This document shows positions 1 to 13,770 of a stretch of 64,000 nt of DNA, piece after piece. The number at the start of each line of letters is the position of its first letter. Positions within the stretch are counted from its first letter, which is position 1. The stretch comes from Solenopsis invicta. Taxonomy: Eukaryota > Arthropoda > Insecta > Hymenoptera > Formicidae. The translations under genes were made by a program, and so were the position numbers. Where the stretch lies: NCBI RefSeq assembly GCF_016802725.1, contig NC_052677.1, positions 14,744,329 through 14,808,328 of the forward strand, read 5' to 3'. The notes under the pieces are model-generated. The model did no database searches. It was not told the origin of the DNA and worked only from the letters and a program-made list of their open reading frames with translations.

Positions 1-3000
1 TTTCATTTGTTAGACTCTTTATTTTTCCAAGTATTTATTTGAAATAAGAGAGCGGTTAGAAGAGGCAGAGATGGGGAAGAGTGTCGTCATGCGTCACTCG
101 CGTAATTCAGCGTCGTGAAATAAACTCGTGATGTTACTCAAGTACTATAACGACAAAGTGCCCGCTAGCCCGCCGACCGCGCGATGATCCTCATTACGAT
201 CTCGTTATTATCGCCGCGATAATTACACGGAGAGGTAAGGACTTCCTACGCGGCGGCTTGGCTCCTCAATGCAAATTTCTAATGGAGCTTTGTAGGCGAG
301 TATACGAGGAGAGGACAAGGAGGGGACGAGACAAGGGGAAAAGAGGCGGAGAGACAGAGAGAGCACACGTGGAGACCGTGGAGAACGCGGTTACGTTGTT
401 GCGTCCTCGATCTCTCGTGACGACGGTGAACGGAATAATCCCACGGTGACTGTCAACATGCGACACTGCGAAGGCAAGGAGGAACGCGGCGTTGTATATG
501 GCGTTGTTTCTAGCCACTATCTCTCTCTCTTTTTCTCTCCTGCGTATGTATAACCCCCGGTCGGAAATGGCTGCTGAATATGGATGAGTCGAGCGGATAG
601 CGGACACACTCTCATGCTCACGACGCGGAGACATAATTGCCTTAATTAACGCTAATATGTTAAATCGCGACGGTTTCCTCTGTCCATCGCCGCGCTGGCA
701 CGCATACTCGCGCCTCGATTAATCGCAAAGACGGTATAAATACGGGTACGGTGTCACTACGGGTAAATAAGCGCATATCCGCCGCGCCGACCAAGGCTGG
801 CGGTTTAATTTATATCCAGCCGCATGTTAATCACGCACGATGCACGGCAGAATGTGTTCCGTGGTCGTAATCAATCCTTTTCAATTACGGCGAGTTTAAT
901 TTTCTTAAGGGACTCACTGTGTCTTTCCATGGTACCCTAATGGATTTGGGAAAAGGTCCCTTGATATAAGATGGAGAAAATAAAATCAATTAGCAAAGAT
1001 AACTGCTAGATAATTAAATAGTCTTTATTAACCGCTAAGAAAGCCTCGAAAACATCCTCGATTGTTTTGCGCGTGTGCGTGTTTGAAAACGAATCTCTCT
1101 CTGTATAATAAAGTAAAATCACACAAGGGGCTCTATTGTAATTATCTGATATAATCTTTTTTTCTTTGAAATTATTTTTATCAAAATATCAAATACTTTA
1201 TCGTCGTTATGCGAAAATTACAGAAGCTACAATATATTTTAAGTTTCTGAAGGATCACGCGACGATCATAGATCCGATGTTAGATGTGCTTACATGTGTT
1301 TACCAGCGAATCGTATAACTTTATGAGAAATTAGCAAGTTCTTCCAAGTTACGTTGCCGTGTACAAGCGCAAAGAATAAATGTTTGGAATGCGAAATGTA
1401 TATATAAATAAACCGATGGGAGCGCTTCGTGTATCTGGTTATCACGGATGCACCTGCAGCGCACCGCTCTTAAACGTGACAAGATAAATTTCCTAGTAAT
1501 CCTACAGACCTGTAATGATACAAAGTCAAGATCGTGAATTTTTGTAAAGATTTACGGTACAAAATAATTTAATTGTATTACATAATTGATTAAAGTATGG
1601 AGTATAAAGTGTTATTATTAATGTTATTATTAACAAAAATACGAAAAATTTTTAAATTGTTTCAAGGACAGTGGAAACTTGTATTATTCGAATGAATCAC
1701 AATATCCGGATAATCTAAAATGTTTGTCTTTAATGTCTGAAATGCTTGTCCTCTTATTGTTTATAAAATAAATACAAAAAATATTATCTTAACGTTAAAC
1801 TCAAAATAAATCTTACGATCGTTATTAAAATGTAAACTCTAATTTTGTAACAAATTAATTATTTTCTAATATTGAAAATAATTTGCTTTATAAATATCTT
1901 TAAGTATTTAAAAATTACAATTAAATTTTAATGTTATAAAGAAACGTACTTAAGATCAATTGTAATAGGTTCCGTATAAGTGTCCTATTGTAGAGATATC
2001 TTCGGTCACTGGAACATTTATCTTTTTCCTTTATGATACAGGCGCATCTTAACAAATAATTAACAACTACAGATGACTAACAATGACTCTATTTAAACAG
2101 CATCAGCGAAACGTCAAGCGCCGCCGTTTCTCAGATCTGCTGAAGATAAACATTGCTCTCGTCTCCCGTTGTAACTCCTATGCCGCGCGCGGTGTTAACG
2201 CACGCTGTAACTCACGGACTTAATTTCCGTTTTGCGAGTAAAAATAACAGGAAACGAGGCGCGCAGCCGTATAAATCGCGAACATTGTAACCGTAACGCC
2301 GCGCTCCTTTCCGCATGCGGTCCGTAATGAAAGCGCGACGTAAAGTCGTATAGTCGCGGGAGGAGTCCCTGTTTTTAACGAGGGCTAATAACTAGTACGT
2401 GTCATCAAACTCGGTCGACGATGAATGCGATATATATGACAGCGTTGCAATAAATATACAATCTTAAACTGTTTTACGGTGCGTTTAATGGTGCGTTATC
2501 GCGTTTTATTGGTAAAAGTTACTACCTGCACCATTCGCGATCGTTGCGGAACTGCGTAATGTAACAGGAATTTTATCGTCGGGTTTGAATCCCGAATTCC
2601 AAAATTAGACGGCACGTTCATGTGAAATCCTTTTTTCTCACAACGATACAATCGTCTCTCTTTCGAAATTCTGACATCTCCTTCTTGATCAACCCGCCAC
2701 CAGCGAAGCGAGTCATCGAGAATCAGTCGAACCGAACGGTCGCGGCGCGACATCCTTCGGGGGTAGCGAGGCGTGAGGCCGCCGAGAGGGTAAGGAACCG
2801 TGCCGACAAGAGACGACTCCTCTTCTTCTTCTTCTGCGGGGTGCCCCGAGCCGAGCAGCGTCGGAGAATGCAGATACATAAATTCATGAGCGGTAGTAAC
2901 AGCCAGTGACGCCACGCTAGCTTCCGTGCAGCGGCGGCAATCGTATTCATGAACCCGACACGGTAATTAGGGACACTAGCTCGCCTCGCACAAGCGGAAG

Positions 3001-6000
3001 TCGCCGCGGAGAATCCTCCCTCCGCGCGTTCCGTGGAATATCGCCGGAAATACTTATGCATTCCGTTCGTTTCGTAAGGAAACGCGGGGATTCCGAATCG
3101 TCGGCGGCGGCAGCGGCGACGATGGTTGCGGCGATGGGTTCGATAAACCCTAGCTGCCGACACGACAGGTTTCGAGGGCAAAAAGTGCAACGTGCACGGA
3201 GCTCGCAAGATGACGGAAAGACGATCGCGAGACGCGTTCGCGATACATTAAAGAAACGTTTCATTATTTTGAACATAGAATGTTATTTGTCGTCTAAAAA
3301 GCGTAACGTGTTCTGTTAATTATGTTTTATCGATTTAGGCGACAGGAATCAAAAGCCCTTTGTGACAAAGAGAGTGCTAGAACGATTTGCACGGGCCTCG
3401 TCTCACCTTTCACCGATACGCCGCGCACCATCTGTCTATTTATTTATTATTTTCGAACGAGCACGCACACGATACCTTTTCCCTCGAATCGCAAGAGGGG
3501 CGTCGCGAGACGTGTTGAGGGCACCGTGCCGAGATGTATGAAGTGTATTATATGGGTGGAAGCCAATTATTTGTACGCCTACCCCGAAGGCAGTGATAAC
3601 TCCGGGCGGCGCATAATTTTGAGCACCACGAGCCGCGGCAGTACGTAACTCTGCCGGGCTTATAATGAAGATATAACCGAGCCGACCGCCGAGACATCTT
3701 TACGTCCGGGGGGGGGAAGGGAGAATGCCTGGCTTGTTACTCGGTTATGGTACACAGGACTATGATACGCTCTCTTTCTCTCTTGTTTCCTCCCGTTCTC
3801 TATGTTGCGCCCTTTATCCTCGGTGTGTCTCTTTCTCTCTCTCTCTCTTTCTCTCGCCCCACGAGTCATCGCGTCGTTATTAATCAAAGACCACGAGCAA
3901 TAACAACCGCGCCATTGCGGGACCATTTAAACGTTCGTCTACGACAGTCGTCCGGTCGAGAATTATGCTCAGCGGTACTCTCCGTTGTTATATTCGCGCT
4001 TGTTAAACTTGTACGCTGACACCGATGAAAAAAAAATCACTACTTTGATAAAGTATTATTCTTAAGAGCTGAAATATTATTCGCGAGAGCTGATTTTTGC
4101 ATTTTCTCTTATTTATTCGGAATATTCTGTTAAAATAAAATAAAATACTTTTTCGGATGAAGATAGATTAATAAGATTTCATATAAATCTTTTTTGAAAG
4201 TGAAATCTCGACAGAAGAAATGATCGTAGAACGATAAATAAAGTTGCATATATGCGCCCGAGTAGCACAGGAGGTGACAGAGCTGTATCGTCTTGGGACA
4301 CGAAGTTTTCAATGACGAATCAAGCTGGGGTCAAAGCATTCGGAAAAGTCTCATGATATTATTTGGCATTATATGAATTACTGCGGCAAAAAAAAATATC
4401 GCGGCCTACCTTTATGCACGTCCCTGCGGCGAACAAATGTTACGCGATACCTCACCATCGCGTAACCATTTCAGGGTACCGCCGACAGATTTTCATTTAC
4501 GGATTGCAGCGTTATATGGGGATTTAAAACCGATGCGCGCGGTATCAGGCTAGCGCACACGCACCACGCGCTCGAATCATTCGCGGTGTTCATTTCGATT
4601 CGCCTCTAATTGAACGCTGTTCAATATTGGCAAGTTAAATAATTGTCTTTGGAAAACTGAACCGACACGCCTGTTAATCAGCTTCGCTCGGTATGATTGA
4701 GCGCTTCCCGGACGCGATATATGAGGCGATTTTATATCGCGCGAGTAAAGAGTGTTTCGAGCACAAATTAATTTTTCAAAACTCGAGGTAATTTTTAATT
4801 TCCTGTCAATTGTCAAAGTGACGAAGTTTTTTTTTTTCTTTTACAAAAGGACCTTCTCGAAGTTTTACGCAAAATATTAAATGTATGTAAAATTGTGATT
4901 ATCAGCGCGAATACCACTTTACAACATAAAAGGCAATTTTCATAAGCATTTGCCGAATCTCAACCCTTCCGATATTGACAACAATTTATTTCCGTTTAGC
5001 CTTTCATCTATTTTTCACTTAATTCCATAGTGTACGAGAGTGGCAGTTATACGCGATATAGTTCGAAGATTGACCGGTCGAAATGGGCCTTAACGTCAGA
5101 GACGCAACGTGCGTGCGAGAGTGTGCGAGAGCGCTTCGGCGAAGTAATATACGCCAGCTCCACGCGACCCGGCCGCTTAATCGAACTACTCGAAGGGCCA
5201 CCTCGTAAGTGCCCCGAGACGAGGAAGTCCAGCGCGCAACAAGCGCCACGCCCGCGTTCGGACAGGAGAGGAGAGAGAGAGAGAGAGAGAGAAAGAGATC
5301 CGGCATTATAATCCTATTACAGATTTACTTCTTTTGTAACGCATTTAAATCCACCACCCGTATCCACCTCCCTCGTCCCCCGGTCCCACCGCCGTCCCTC
5401 GCGTGTGCACCTTTCGCGCAGTTGCAGAAGGCTTCTTCCTGCCTTCGCTCGGTCCTCTTCGTCGTTCGCTTCTTCTTCCGCTCGTCTCTCTCCCTTTCTC
5501 TCTTCCTTCTTCCTGTCTCGCTCGTTCCCTCTGCGCACTCCTGCTCAGCGTCCTCTTTCGTTTCGCTCTTCCTCCTGCTCCTTTTCTTCCTCCTTCGTCT
5601 CTTCTCCGCACCGGCACTACGGCCAACAGCCTGGCCTGACGGCTGCGCGTAAAATTGGCCGGAACGCATTTTTCCATTAGGCCGGTACCCGAGCCACGTT
5701 ACAAATTATAGGTGTACTCTTATTGGAGAGCCCGATGAAACGAGGGAACCGATGCGCACTCGGCGTTTTCCTCCCTCCGAGACGACGAGCCAGGCGACTC
5801 CGAATGGGCGCACGACGAACGAACGGACGGTGATCGGTGATCGGTGGTCGTCGTCGCTCGCGGTGTAGGCCGCGCGAATAATGCGTGTGATTTTGTAAAC
5901 GCTTAACTGTTATTGCGCCGAGAGAGATCAGAGTCAACCTGATTCATTTGAATTTACACAGATTAAACGCTGCAGAAAACGATTTGATACTAAATTCAAA

Positions 6001-9000
6001 TCTGCACTTTTTAAATAATTCTTTCAATGAATTCAATATACAACACTTCCGCTATTCCCTTTAGAAATATAGATATAAGTATATGGGGCATTCGTTCTCT
6101 TCTAAAATAGGATTTACTTTGAGGTCAATTTCTTATAAGCACGAAAGTCGAATGTCATCTCTCCCTCGCAGTTTCTCAACCTTAAACGTTAAGTGTCTTT
6201 TGCTTTGGGAGGAGGGGAGGCTGGGAGGAGACGGATTAACTGTTTAATAAATGCGAGGAACATGGAAAAGCGGCAAATGCGATTTTAATGCCAAGTCATA
6301 CGGTGTTGCCTACTCGTGTTTTTCACTCGGGTGTGTCTCTAACGATCTCGTCGAATGCCTCGCGGCTAGCTTCGTCATTTCGCGTCGCATTAACCCTGAA
6401 ACACCATGCTAGAATTTACGATTGAACTCATATATCTCTTGAGCAGCATAAATTTCCCAAACGTGTAATGTAAACCGCAAGAGAAACTCCACTTTTTATG
6501 CACAGTATATTACGAGATATATTTTAGCTTTAATTCATTTCTCTGTTTGTTAGAAATATAAAGGATTATTTACTTCTGGAACAGTGTCCGGAGGAATAAT
6601 AATTGTGATAAAAACGCTGAGAACATTATATAAGTTTTGCTGTGATAAAAAGAGATCAAATGTCCCATTAAAAATGATAACAATTTTTAAATGCGTAGGA
6701 ATCAAACTGCGGCTCGCATGCGGATTTTTCTTCCCCGGCTTCCTCTTTAATGTCGAACGACCAACATCTTCGGCGCTCCTTCTTCACGCGCTAAAGAGGG
6801 AGACATGGAACTATCCATGGCACCCCATTCAAGGCTAAAAGGATTCGGCAATAAACAACGGTGAGTCTCAAAATTAGGCGTGGGTCGCAATCTACATCGA
6901 AACCCCTGCGGTGGTAAACTCATCGGTCTCACCCTCGCCGAAAGTCACTACGGGGTAAGTAGCCAATGGATTAGCGATGTTATAAAGCGAGAGGAAAAAA
7001 AATGAGAACAACGAAAGCCGTTTCTTTCTGCTTTCTCTGCTATCGCGAAATGTCCTTTTAATTTTGATAACCGATTATCGTAAATATCATCACCCTGACG
7101 TTTACTGCGTTCTCCCGAAGAAGTTGAGTACTAAATACTCATTAAATAACAATGAGAAAAAGAAGATTGATTAGCAAAATATTTAAAGATTCAAAATTTT
7201 TACATTAATAAATTAATTTAGAGAAAATAAAAATTGATTTATAAATATGTTACATATTTATAGACCAATTTTCTTTTTTTTTAAATTAGTAATATAAATA
7301 AGTATTGTATGTAAAACAATTTATGAAAGATTTTTAAATCTTTTGTCAATAACAAAAACACTGAAATACGAAAAGGTTAAGCGTCTCTGTTTTTATCATA
7401 AAGGGAGAGTTCAGCTCTTAGATCGGCAAAGACTGGAGATGGTGACGCAAGAAGCGTAGGTTATCGCGGGCAAGCATATCTAATTATTCACAGCGTTTAC
7501 GTCAACATTTGCCGTGATTTACAACAAAATTGTAGCAACGACCTTCGGTGCAAAGGGGAGAGTTCGCGAAGAGAGTGAGAGAGAGAGAGGGGGGGGGGAG
7601 AGATGGAGCGGAGAACCTTTAAGCGAGAGCGGTTCGCGGTTAAAAACTCCAAAGGATTCGGTCATTTATCATGGCAGGCCGCCCGCGGGAATGGAATGGG
7701 GAAAGGGATACAATCCGCCGGACAGACTAATCGCGGACTAACTATCCACATATTATCCACAATAATTCCACGTTACCGGGAGGAAGGGTGGCCCCAACAA
7801 CCCCCGATCGTTCTTGCGTATCGGCACTGACCGACGATGAAACGCTTCGTCACGTTTCGCTTCTTAACTCGAGCAATTTTTGTCACGCCCGGAGACGTGT
7901 CCTGACCTTACCATGTAAAAGATGATAATAAAATGGTAATAAAATGGAAGAGATTGCTTACTATCAGATAACTAGCATGCGTGCGTAATTATTCCGGTGT
8001 GTTATCTTTGAAGATCATCTTTAAAATAAAACTTGCGGAAATAAAAACAAAAAAATAAATAAATTCAGTAGCATTTACATCGTACAAAAATACTTCTTGA
8101 ACGCTATTTCTTTAGATATATAAATAAAAGAAAAAAATAGTTACAACTACCTAGAGCAGATTAATTAATGCATCAAAGTTATACTTTTTATAATTCACCT
8201 ACCATTACTGACTAATTTTCATTCTATTAATAGTTCTGTTAAATTTTTTTTTTTGTTTTTTTTTCTTCGCAATCGATTTTTCAAAATCGGAAATTAGCAC
8301 GAGAAATATGCGTTAGTTGTCGACACGCGTCGAAACTCGCACGGAAAGTATTTTTGTGCTCGCAGTGCGCGCGCGGCCGCTCGCGTAAATATACCGGACG
8401 GTCGGCCACAATTTTGAGGTTTGTCGCGCGTAAATAAAGTGAGCTCGACCGTGGAAATTAATTAGTGTACCAAAGGGCAAAATATAGGGAAAATTGGGAA
8501 CGCTCACTTTGCAATTTAATTGGGTATTCATTTAACCATGCCTACGCCACGTATAAGATTTGCATAATAGCGGCCGGCACTAATTAGCACGCTGGCGAGC
8601 AGATGTAAAGCAATTTATTAAATAACTATGTAATTCGCGGCGCGAATTGCGGAATTATAAGTTTTTGTTTTCTCCCCCGCCCTTCCCCCCCTCCCCCATG
8701 GTTTCGCTTCGCGTAATTTATTCACGCAAGTACGAACATTTAACAATTATCCCAAATTTTCGCTTGTAAATTTGAGATTAGCGAGATTGTAACGAGAAAG
8801 TACGGAACGCGCCTTTTTTTGTAGATTCACGAGTTCCAAAACAGGACAGTTCGTTAATAATGGAATTAAAACTGTGACTCATTTTTAAAAGAAGAAACCG
8901 CAATGTTCGTTTTATTTTTCGAAAATTATTTGAAACGCAATTTATTTCGCTGTAAATAACAACGAGTGAGTTATTGCGAACATAATAAGCTCAGTATTAT

Positions 9001-10834
9001 TAACTTATTTTTCACCAATAATTTGCAAGTGTCGAAACCGCGATAAAAGGCCGTCACGTCCATTTACCGGTTCGTGGTTACGCCGGACGACGATTGGAGC
9101 ATATGGAGGGTTATTGAGGGAGTACGTGTTAGGGCATACATAAAACACTTTCAAATTATAGAGTAAGCCATGGGACTTCCGTTTCCGGTGACAGGTGTAA
9201 CTGTAGCTTTCTGCGAGTGATACAGTAAAGAATTTATAAAGCGAGAAAGTATAAAGCGAGAAGAGTGATTGTAATGTGCGAAAGATTGAGAGCGGGACAA
9301 AAGAATTAAGGGAGAGAGTGAAGATAGGAAGGGCTGAAAGGGCGGAAAATTGAGGGGTAAATAAAGAGATTAGGATGTTTATGCGGAAAGAACAGAGAGG
9401 TAAGACATAAGAAGCCTCACGGATTTTATTTAGGGCGTCGAGAGAATCAAAGAGCGAGAAAAATAATTTTTAGTGACAATTTTGAGATGGCCATCTGAAT
9501 GCCTTCTTTAAAAAATAAATTATTCTATATTAGTAGGTTGTTCCATATTATCTGTCTTTACCTTAGAGGAAGCTAAGATCCATCCATCATAACTTGGGTC
9601 ATGGGACTTTAGTCCCAGTGCACCGCCCCAACGTTTAGGTCGTTAGTAATTTCCTGCATGAGACTTTCCATATGGCCCGATATTACTCGATAATACCGCT
9701 GATCGGAAGGTCGATGCGACGATCTCTTTAACAATGTGATGACGAAAAAGCCTTGGTGGCTCGACAATAATGTTGGATTTTTGCGAATTATTAAGTTTGA
9801 TTTTTTTTATCTTTCGTGATCGTAAATAATACCGTAAAAATTGATGATACTAAGAAAGTTTTCTTTTGAAAATATTAATATAATTTGAATACTTAGTATT
9901 TTTTTAATTACTGATAATCGGATGTGGTTTTAATATAAATAATTAATTATTAATTGAGGGATATATACATATGAACAAATTGCCAGCAAAATCTTTATGT
10001 CTGACATTATCAATAAAAACTAGACTAAAACATATAATTTAATTTTATGTTTGATTTATTGTCAGATGTTTCATAAATTTATTCAGCACAAAATGCTTAA
10101 ACATTAAGTGCAATCTCTCTTCTTTATCAACCTGAAATGCCTATTGTTGATCATTAATGTTTTGCATCAGGTGGCACTAGCGTACAGACTGTGTTTAAAG
10201 CATTTAACTCTCATGGTAACGTGTACTCGATATCAAATCCATGTTATGGCATGCTGTTAAAGACACAGCTGTGGGTAAGCTTTCACGTTCAGCAGGTAAA
10301 TTCTGGTAGACTTGAGAATAACGCGGAAGAGACATGATCATAAGTGGTTAAAAGTTGCCGAAAACCGATTCTTTCTCAAAATGTTGTTAAACATATTTTA
10401 AAAAAATAAGCATTTTTAATAAGTAAATTTGAAGATTTAAATATTTTTATTTTAAAATTTAACAAACAAAGTTATTTCTCGATTGTTGATAATTATTATT
10501 TTAAAGAATAATTAATTTTTTTCTTGTTAAGATTTGTTATTATTATTATTGCGAAATTTAATTAAAATTATATTTAAAAGGTGAAGATATTTTTAATTCT
10601 AAACAGTATTGAAAATTGGGATGTCACAATTCTATTTTAAATATGCATATATTTTTAGTATGTGATCATGGCGTATTTACTTTTTGTACTAAAGATTCAG
10701 GTTCAAATTCATCAGATTTTTAGTTGATTACCGTTATCTCTCGGAAGATAATGGCAAACCACTTTTTGTCAAGATTAATCACCTTGGAACATGCACGAGC
10801 ATCAAATTGAGATCACGATTTACATTCATTAAGG

Positions 10835-10839
<5 letters not shown>

Positions 10840-10884
<45 letters not shown>
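10840..10884. repeat. (GA)n microsatellite
   Basis: About 22 uninterrupted AG/GA dinucleotides. It is one of several GA/CT arrays in the window. Confidence 0.95.
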
Positions 10885-10886
<2 letters not shown>

Positions 10887-11508
10887 CAGTATACTGATCT
10901 TTAGGAAACGTGAAATGGGACAGAAAAAAACAAAATAGAAATTTTGTAACAAATTTGGGATAAAATAAATTGATTGTAGAAATTGAATTATCTTGGAACT
11001 TTATTCTTGGAAATATAAAATAGGTGTTTATTTTAGTTTCTTACACATAAATAATTTTTTATTTTATTTATCGCAGATAATTATTATAGGATAGTTATTA
11101 AGTCGATATTAAACTTATCTGTTAAGTCGGGTTACTGATGTAAAACATGCACAGTAAAATATTGTAGATGTTGATTTCGCAAAATCTTACTTCATATATG
11201 ACTTTGCTTTCTCTGAAGATTTGTACTTTAAAAATTTTAATTGACCATTCAATCGTAAGTTTTTTTTATGAAAGTACAAATAATATATCAGCATATATCG
11301 AAATATCTAAATATGTATTAAAAATTATCCCATTAATAATTTAATCGTCGTCAATAATCCAACGCATTTAGCTAACCTTTATTTTCTTTTACATCGAGTT
11401 ATAATCATGTAATTTTTTAAAGAAAAAATGAAAATATACTTGATAATTAGAATTTAACAATCATAGACACTTAATATGTAATATCGAAATGTGTATGAAT
11501 AATATCAA

Positions 11509-11511
<3 letters not shown>

Positions 11512-11559
<48 letters not shown>
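11512..11559. repeat. (TA)n microsatellite
   Basis: Alternating TA with a single interrupting GT step near 11541. Confidence 0.93.
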
Positions 11560-11560
<1 letters not shown>

Positions 11561-11972
11561 GTGATATAATTAATTAATTATATAATTCTGAATGCTTTAA
11601 TTTGACGATGAAATAAATCAATTAATGCCAATTAATGGAATCAATTAATTGATAGTTGAGGTTCAATAATTCTTTATCTTTACGTTCAATAATGATGTAT
11701 TTATTTATATGACATTTACAATTTATATTATATTTATATTTACTGATCCATTTTAAGATACCCTGCGATAACACTTGACAATCAATGTCAATTATTCCAA
11801 AAATTCAAGTTCTATCTTTAAAATAAATCCTGCAACATTTCGAGCATTGCCAAGAAATAATCTTCTCTATTTAAATTTATTCTATTTTTTAAATATTTAA
11901 TAAATTTTACGCAACAATAAAATTAAATTTTATCAATTTTTTACATTTTTTAAATGTAACTATTGTTTTCTT

Positions 11973-11978
11973 TTTATT
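11973..11978 (-). terminator. Candidate poly(A) signal for the 526-aa gene
   Basis: AATAAA on the minus strand, about 200 nt downstream of the TAA at 12182. It is a plausible 3' end signal, but the hexamer is common in AT-rich DNA and other A-rich variants lie nearby. Confidence 0.3.
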
Positions 11979-12181
11979 ATATCATATTCTTATTCTTTAG
12001 TTTCCAAATTATATACGTATTTTCACATGTTCAATATTGCTGAAATGTCATTTCAATATTACATATCTCAAATTTTTCTAAATTCTAATTTTGATAATAA
12101 TATTGCAATTATGTAGTTCTTTAGAAAGTAAATCTAAAATTAAAAATTTCAAGATTGCAAGTGAACGTAATCCTCAATGTG

Positions 12182-13762
12182 TTAATTATCGCTTCGGAGT
12201 TCGCTGGATCCCGTCGCGTCCGATGCTTTCTGTAGTTGCGCACTTTGGAATCTCTCATAGTGGAATCTCTCATAGCCGATGCTCGACTCTCCGTAGATCT
12301 TTCTGCCAGGAATCCTCTCATCTTCCTTGATGTTGACCTCCGTGCCTATCTGTACCGGCCAGGGCAGCTTATCCGACTCGTCGTCCCTGATCGCTATAAG
12401 ATTGCTTATTTTCCGCTCGCTGTTCGCGCCTCCGAATCTGTCGTTCTTCATATCCTCCTTGGTCGATACTCTGACTCGTCGTGAATCTTCCTCGGGATAT
12501 CCGTACGGACGATCGTAATAACTCGACCTCTTTGTGTAGGGATCGTAACCGCTGTACGACAATCTGTATCGATACTTACCGGGATCGACGTTGCCGGGTA
12601 CGCGTTTGTAGGTATCGTCTCGCGTGAGAACCGATGTTCTGGCTGCACTCGTGTCATACCGCGGATAGTTCCTCAGGTCCACCGGTTTCCTCACGATTTC
12701 CGGCAAGGTGGCATAGTAAATGATTCGTCTGGGCCTTGGCGCGGGTCGGTTTCTGTTGTATAAATCGAGGTCATCATCTCTGTAACGATCGTAACGATCG
12801 TAATAATACTGATCGCTCGACGGCCGCATGTAATAATCTCTCTCCATCCTGTAGCGATCGGGATATTGGTAGCTGTATCCACGGCGATACGACGGATATT
12901 CGTAATCCCTCTCGCGTATCATATTCCTGTACCAGGACCGATCGTAGTCGTCATAGTTCTTAGAGACCGGTAGGTCCCTAGATTCGCGATAGTCCGGATA
13001 GCGACGATGTTGGCCCGTCACGAAGTCTGCCCTGGGTGCCTGATGCCTGCGGTAGATGCTAGATAGAGCTGCGGCTTCTTCCTCCTCCTGTTGCTGCTGA
13101 ATGACCTGATCCAAAGGGATACGGTGACGGAACTCCACAGAAATCGGTTGAGCTGCGGTTGACCGCAGTATTTCGGGAGAATTCAGACGAGCCTCTCGTA
13201 CATTCTTCGTCGACGAGATCTTCTCCATACTCGTTTCGTTCTCCACTTGTCTACGAATACGTTGTACGATCCCTCTCGTATTAGCTTGCTCATCGTCGCC
13301 ATCGTTCTCCTTATCCGCAGGATTTTCATCATGCAGGATTTTCATCATGAGAGTTTTCTGGAAGATCCTTTGAATAGGTACGCTACCGTCTTTAACGACG
13401 TCGTCTTCAGCCTCTTCATCGCCGTACGGTAAATTCTGCAAGAGTTTCCGGAACTGCTCGAGGTTCTCATTCTCACGAAGAGCTTCCTCGGCTTCTACTG
13501 GAAGAGCGTTTGGTTCAATAAAACCCGGTGTAGTAAGTTCCGGAAGCTTCTGAACGTTTCGCGAATCATCGAACGGCACCAGACGACCTACTCCGCTTAC
13601 GGTGCGAACCTCAAACGCCGAGGAGTCCAATCGTGGTCGAAACGGACGATCTGTGTAAGTCGCTTTTACATACGGTGTAACTTGCCAAGCCTCGCCGATG
13701 CCAGCCGCGTTGGCTCCAGCCAGCAGGAAGACCAACGGAAACATTGCCGATAGACACGGCAT
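12182..13762 (-). CDS. Secreted Tyr/Arg/Asp-rich protein, function unknown
   Basis: This is a continuous 526-codon ORF and by far the longest in the window. Residues 1-20 form a typical signal peptide: a hydrophobic core (FPLVFLLAG) followed by a small-residue cleavage region ANAAG. Residues 113-160 are acidic. RIRR at 168-171 is a furin-type site that would separate an N-terminal propeptide from the rest. Residues 222-229 are a short Gln/Glu run. Residues 232-350 are strongly enriched in Tyr, Arg and Asp, with YDRYDRYRDD-like repeats. The C-terminal part (about 448-505) is less repetitive, with segments such as SNLIAIRDDESDKLPWPVQI. There is no Cys beyond position 3, no zinc finger and no transmembrane segment after the signal. 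The first ATG follows a 3' splice site by 6 nt, supporting this start. I do not recognise the family. Secreted extracellular-matrix, cuticle or eggshell-type proteins can have such composition, but that is only a compositional analogy. Confidence 0.85.
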   Translation of the reverse strand: MPCLSAMFPLVFLLAGANAAGIGEAWQVTPYVKATYTDRPFRPRLDSSAFEVRTVSGVGRLVPFDDSRNVQKLPELTTPGFIEPNALPVEAEEALRENENLEQFRKLLQNLPYGDEEAEDDVVKDGSVPIQRIFQKTLMMKILHDENPADKENDGDDEQANTRGIVQRIRRQVENETSMEKISSTKNVREARLNSPEILRSTAAQPISVEFRHRIPLDQVIQQQQEEEEAAALSSIYRRHQAPRADFVTGQHRRYPDYRESRDLPVSKNYDDYDRSWYRNMIRERDYEYPSYRRGYSYQYPDRYRMERDYYMRPSSDQYYYDRYDRYRDDDLDLYNRNRPAPRPRRIIYYATLPEIVRKPVDLRNYPRYDTSAARTSVLTRDDTYKRVPGNVDPGKYRYRLSYSGYDPYTKRSSYYDRPYGYPEEDSRRVRVSTKEDMKNDRFGGANSERKISNLIAIRDDESDKLPWPVQIGTEVNIKEDERIPGRKIYGESSIGYERFHYERFQSAQLQKASDATGSSELRSDN

Positions 13763-13770
13763 TGTAATCT
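13763..13770 (-). promoter_or_regulatory. 3' splice site just before the start codon of the 526-aa gene
   Basis: On the minus strand the sequence reads AAATTTCTAG, then ATTACA, then ATG. The AG is at 13769-13770, so the coding exon would begin at 13768 with a 6-nt leader. This implies a separate 5' untranslated exon upstream. Candidate donors with G|GTAAG-type sequence lie near 14276-14282 (CGCG|GTAAGA) and 14815-14820 (ATG|GTAAGC); neither can be chosen from sequence alone. Confidence 0.5.

Larger units (their letters stand above)
1..11972. other. Non-coding region left of the 526-aa gene
   Basis: I see no supported gene here. Open frames of 60-160 codons occur on both strands, but they overlap one another and are rich in low-complexity R/E/S/L runs from GA/CT tracts, so I treat them as chance. 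GC-richer patches lie at about 2600-3300, 5000-5900 and 7500-7900; these could be regulatory, but nothing in the sequence proves it. Simple repeats include a CT tract near 3834-3848, a GA tract at about 5271-5292, a G run near 7591-7600, long (GA)n at 10840-10884 and (TA)n at 11512-11559. If cph continues leftward, this is intron. Confidence 0.6.

Noticed and set aside
2578..2600. GGGTTTGAATCCCG, resembling a tRNA B box / T-loop
   Set aside because: There is no matching A box, acceptor stem or cloverleaf upstream on the plus strand, so it is not a tRNA.
5205..5680. Cluster of overlapping ORFs on both strands
   Set aside because: The sequence is a long CT-rich tract, giving Ser/Leu/Phe on one strand and Arg/Glu/Lys on the other; this is low complexity.
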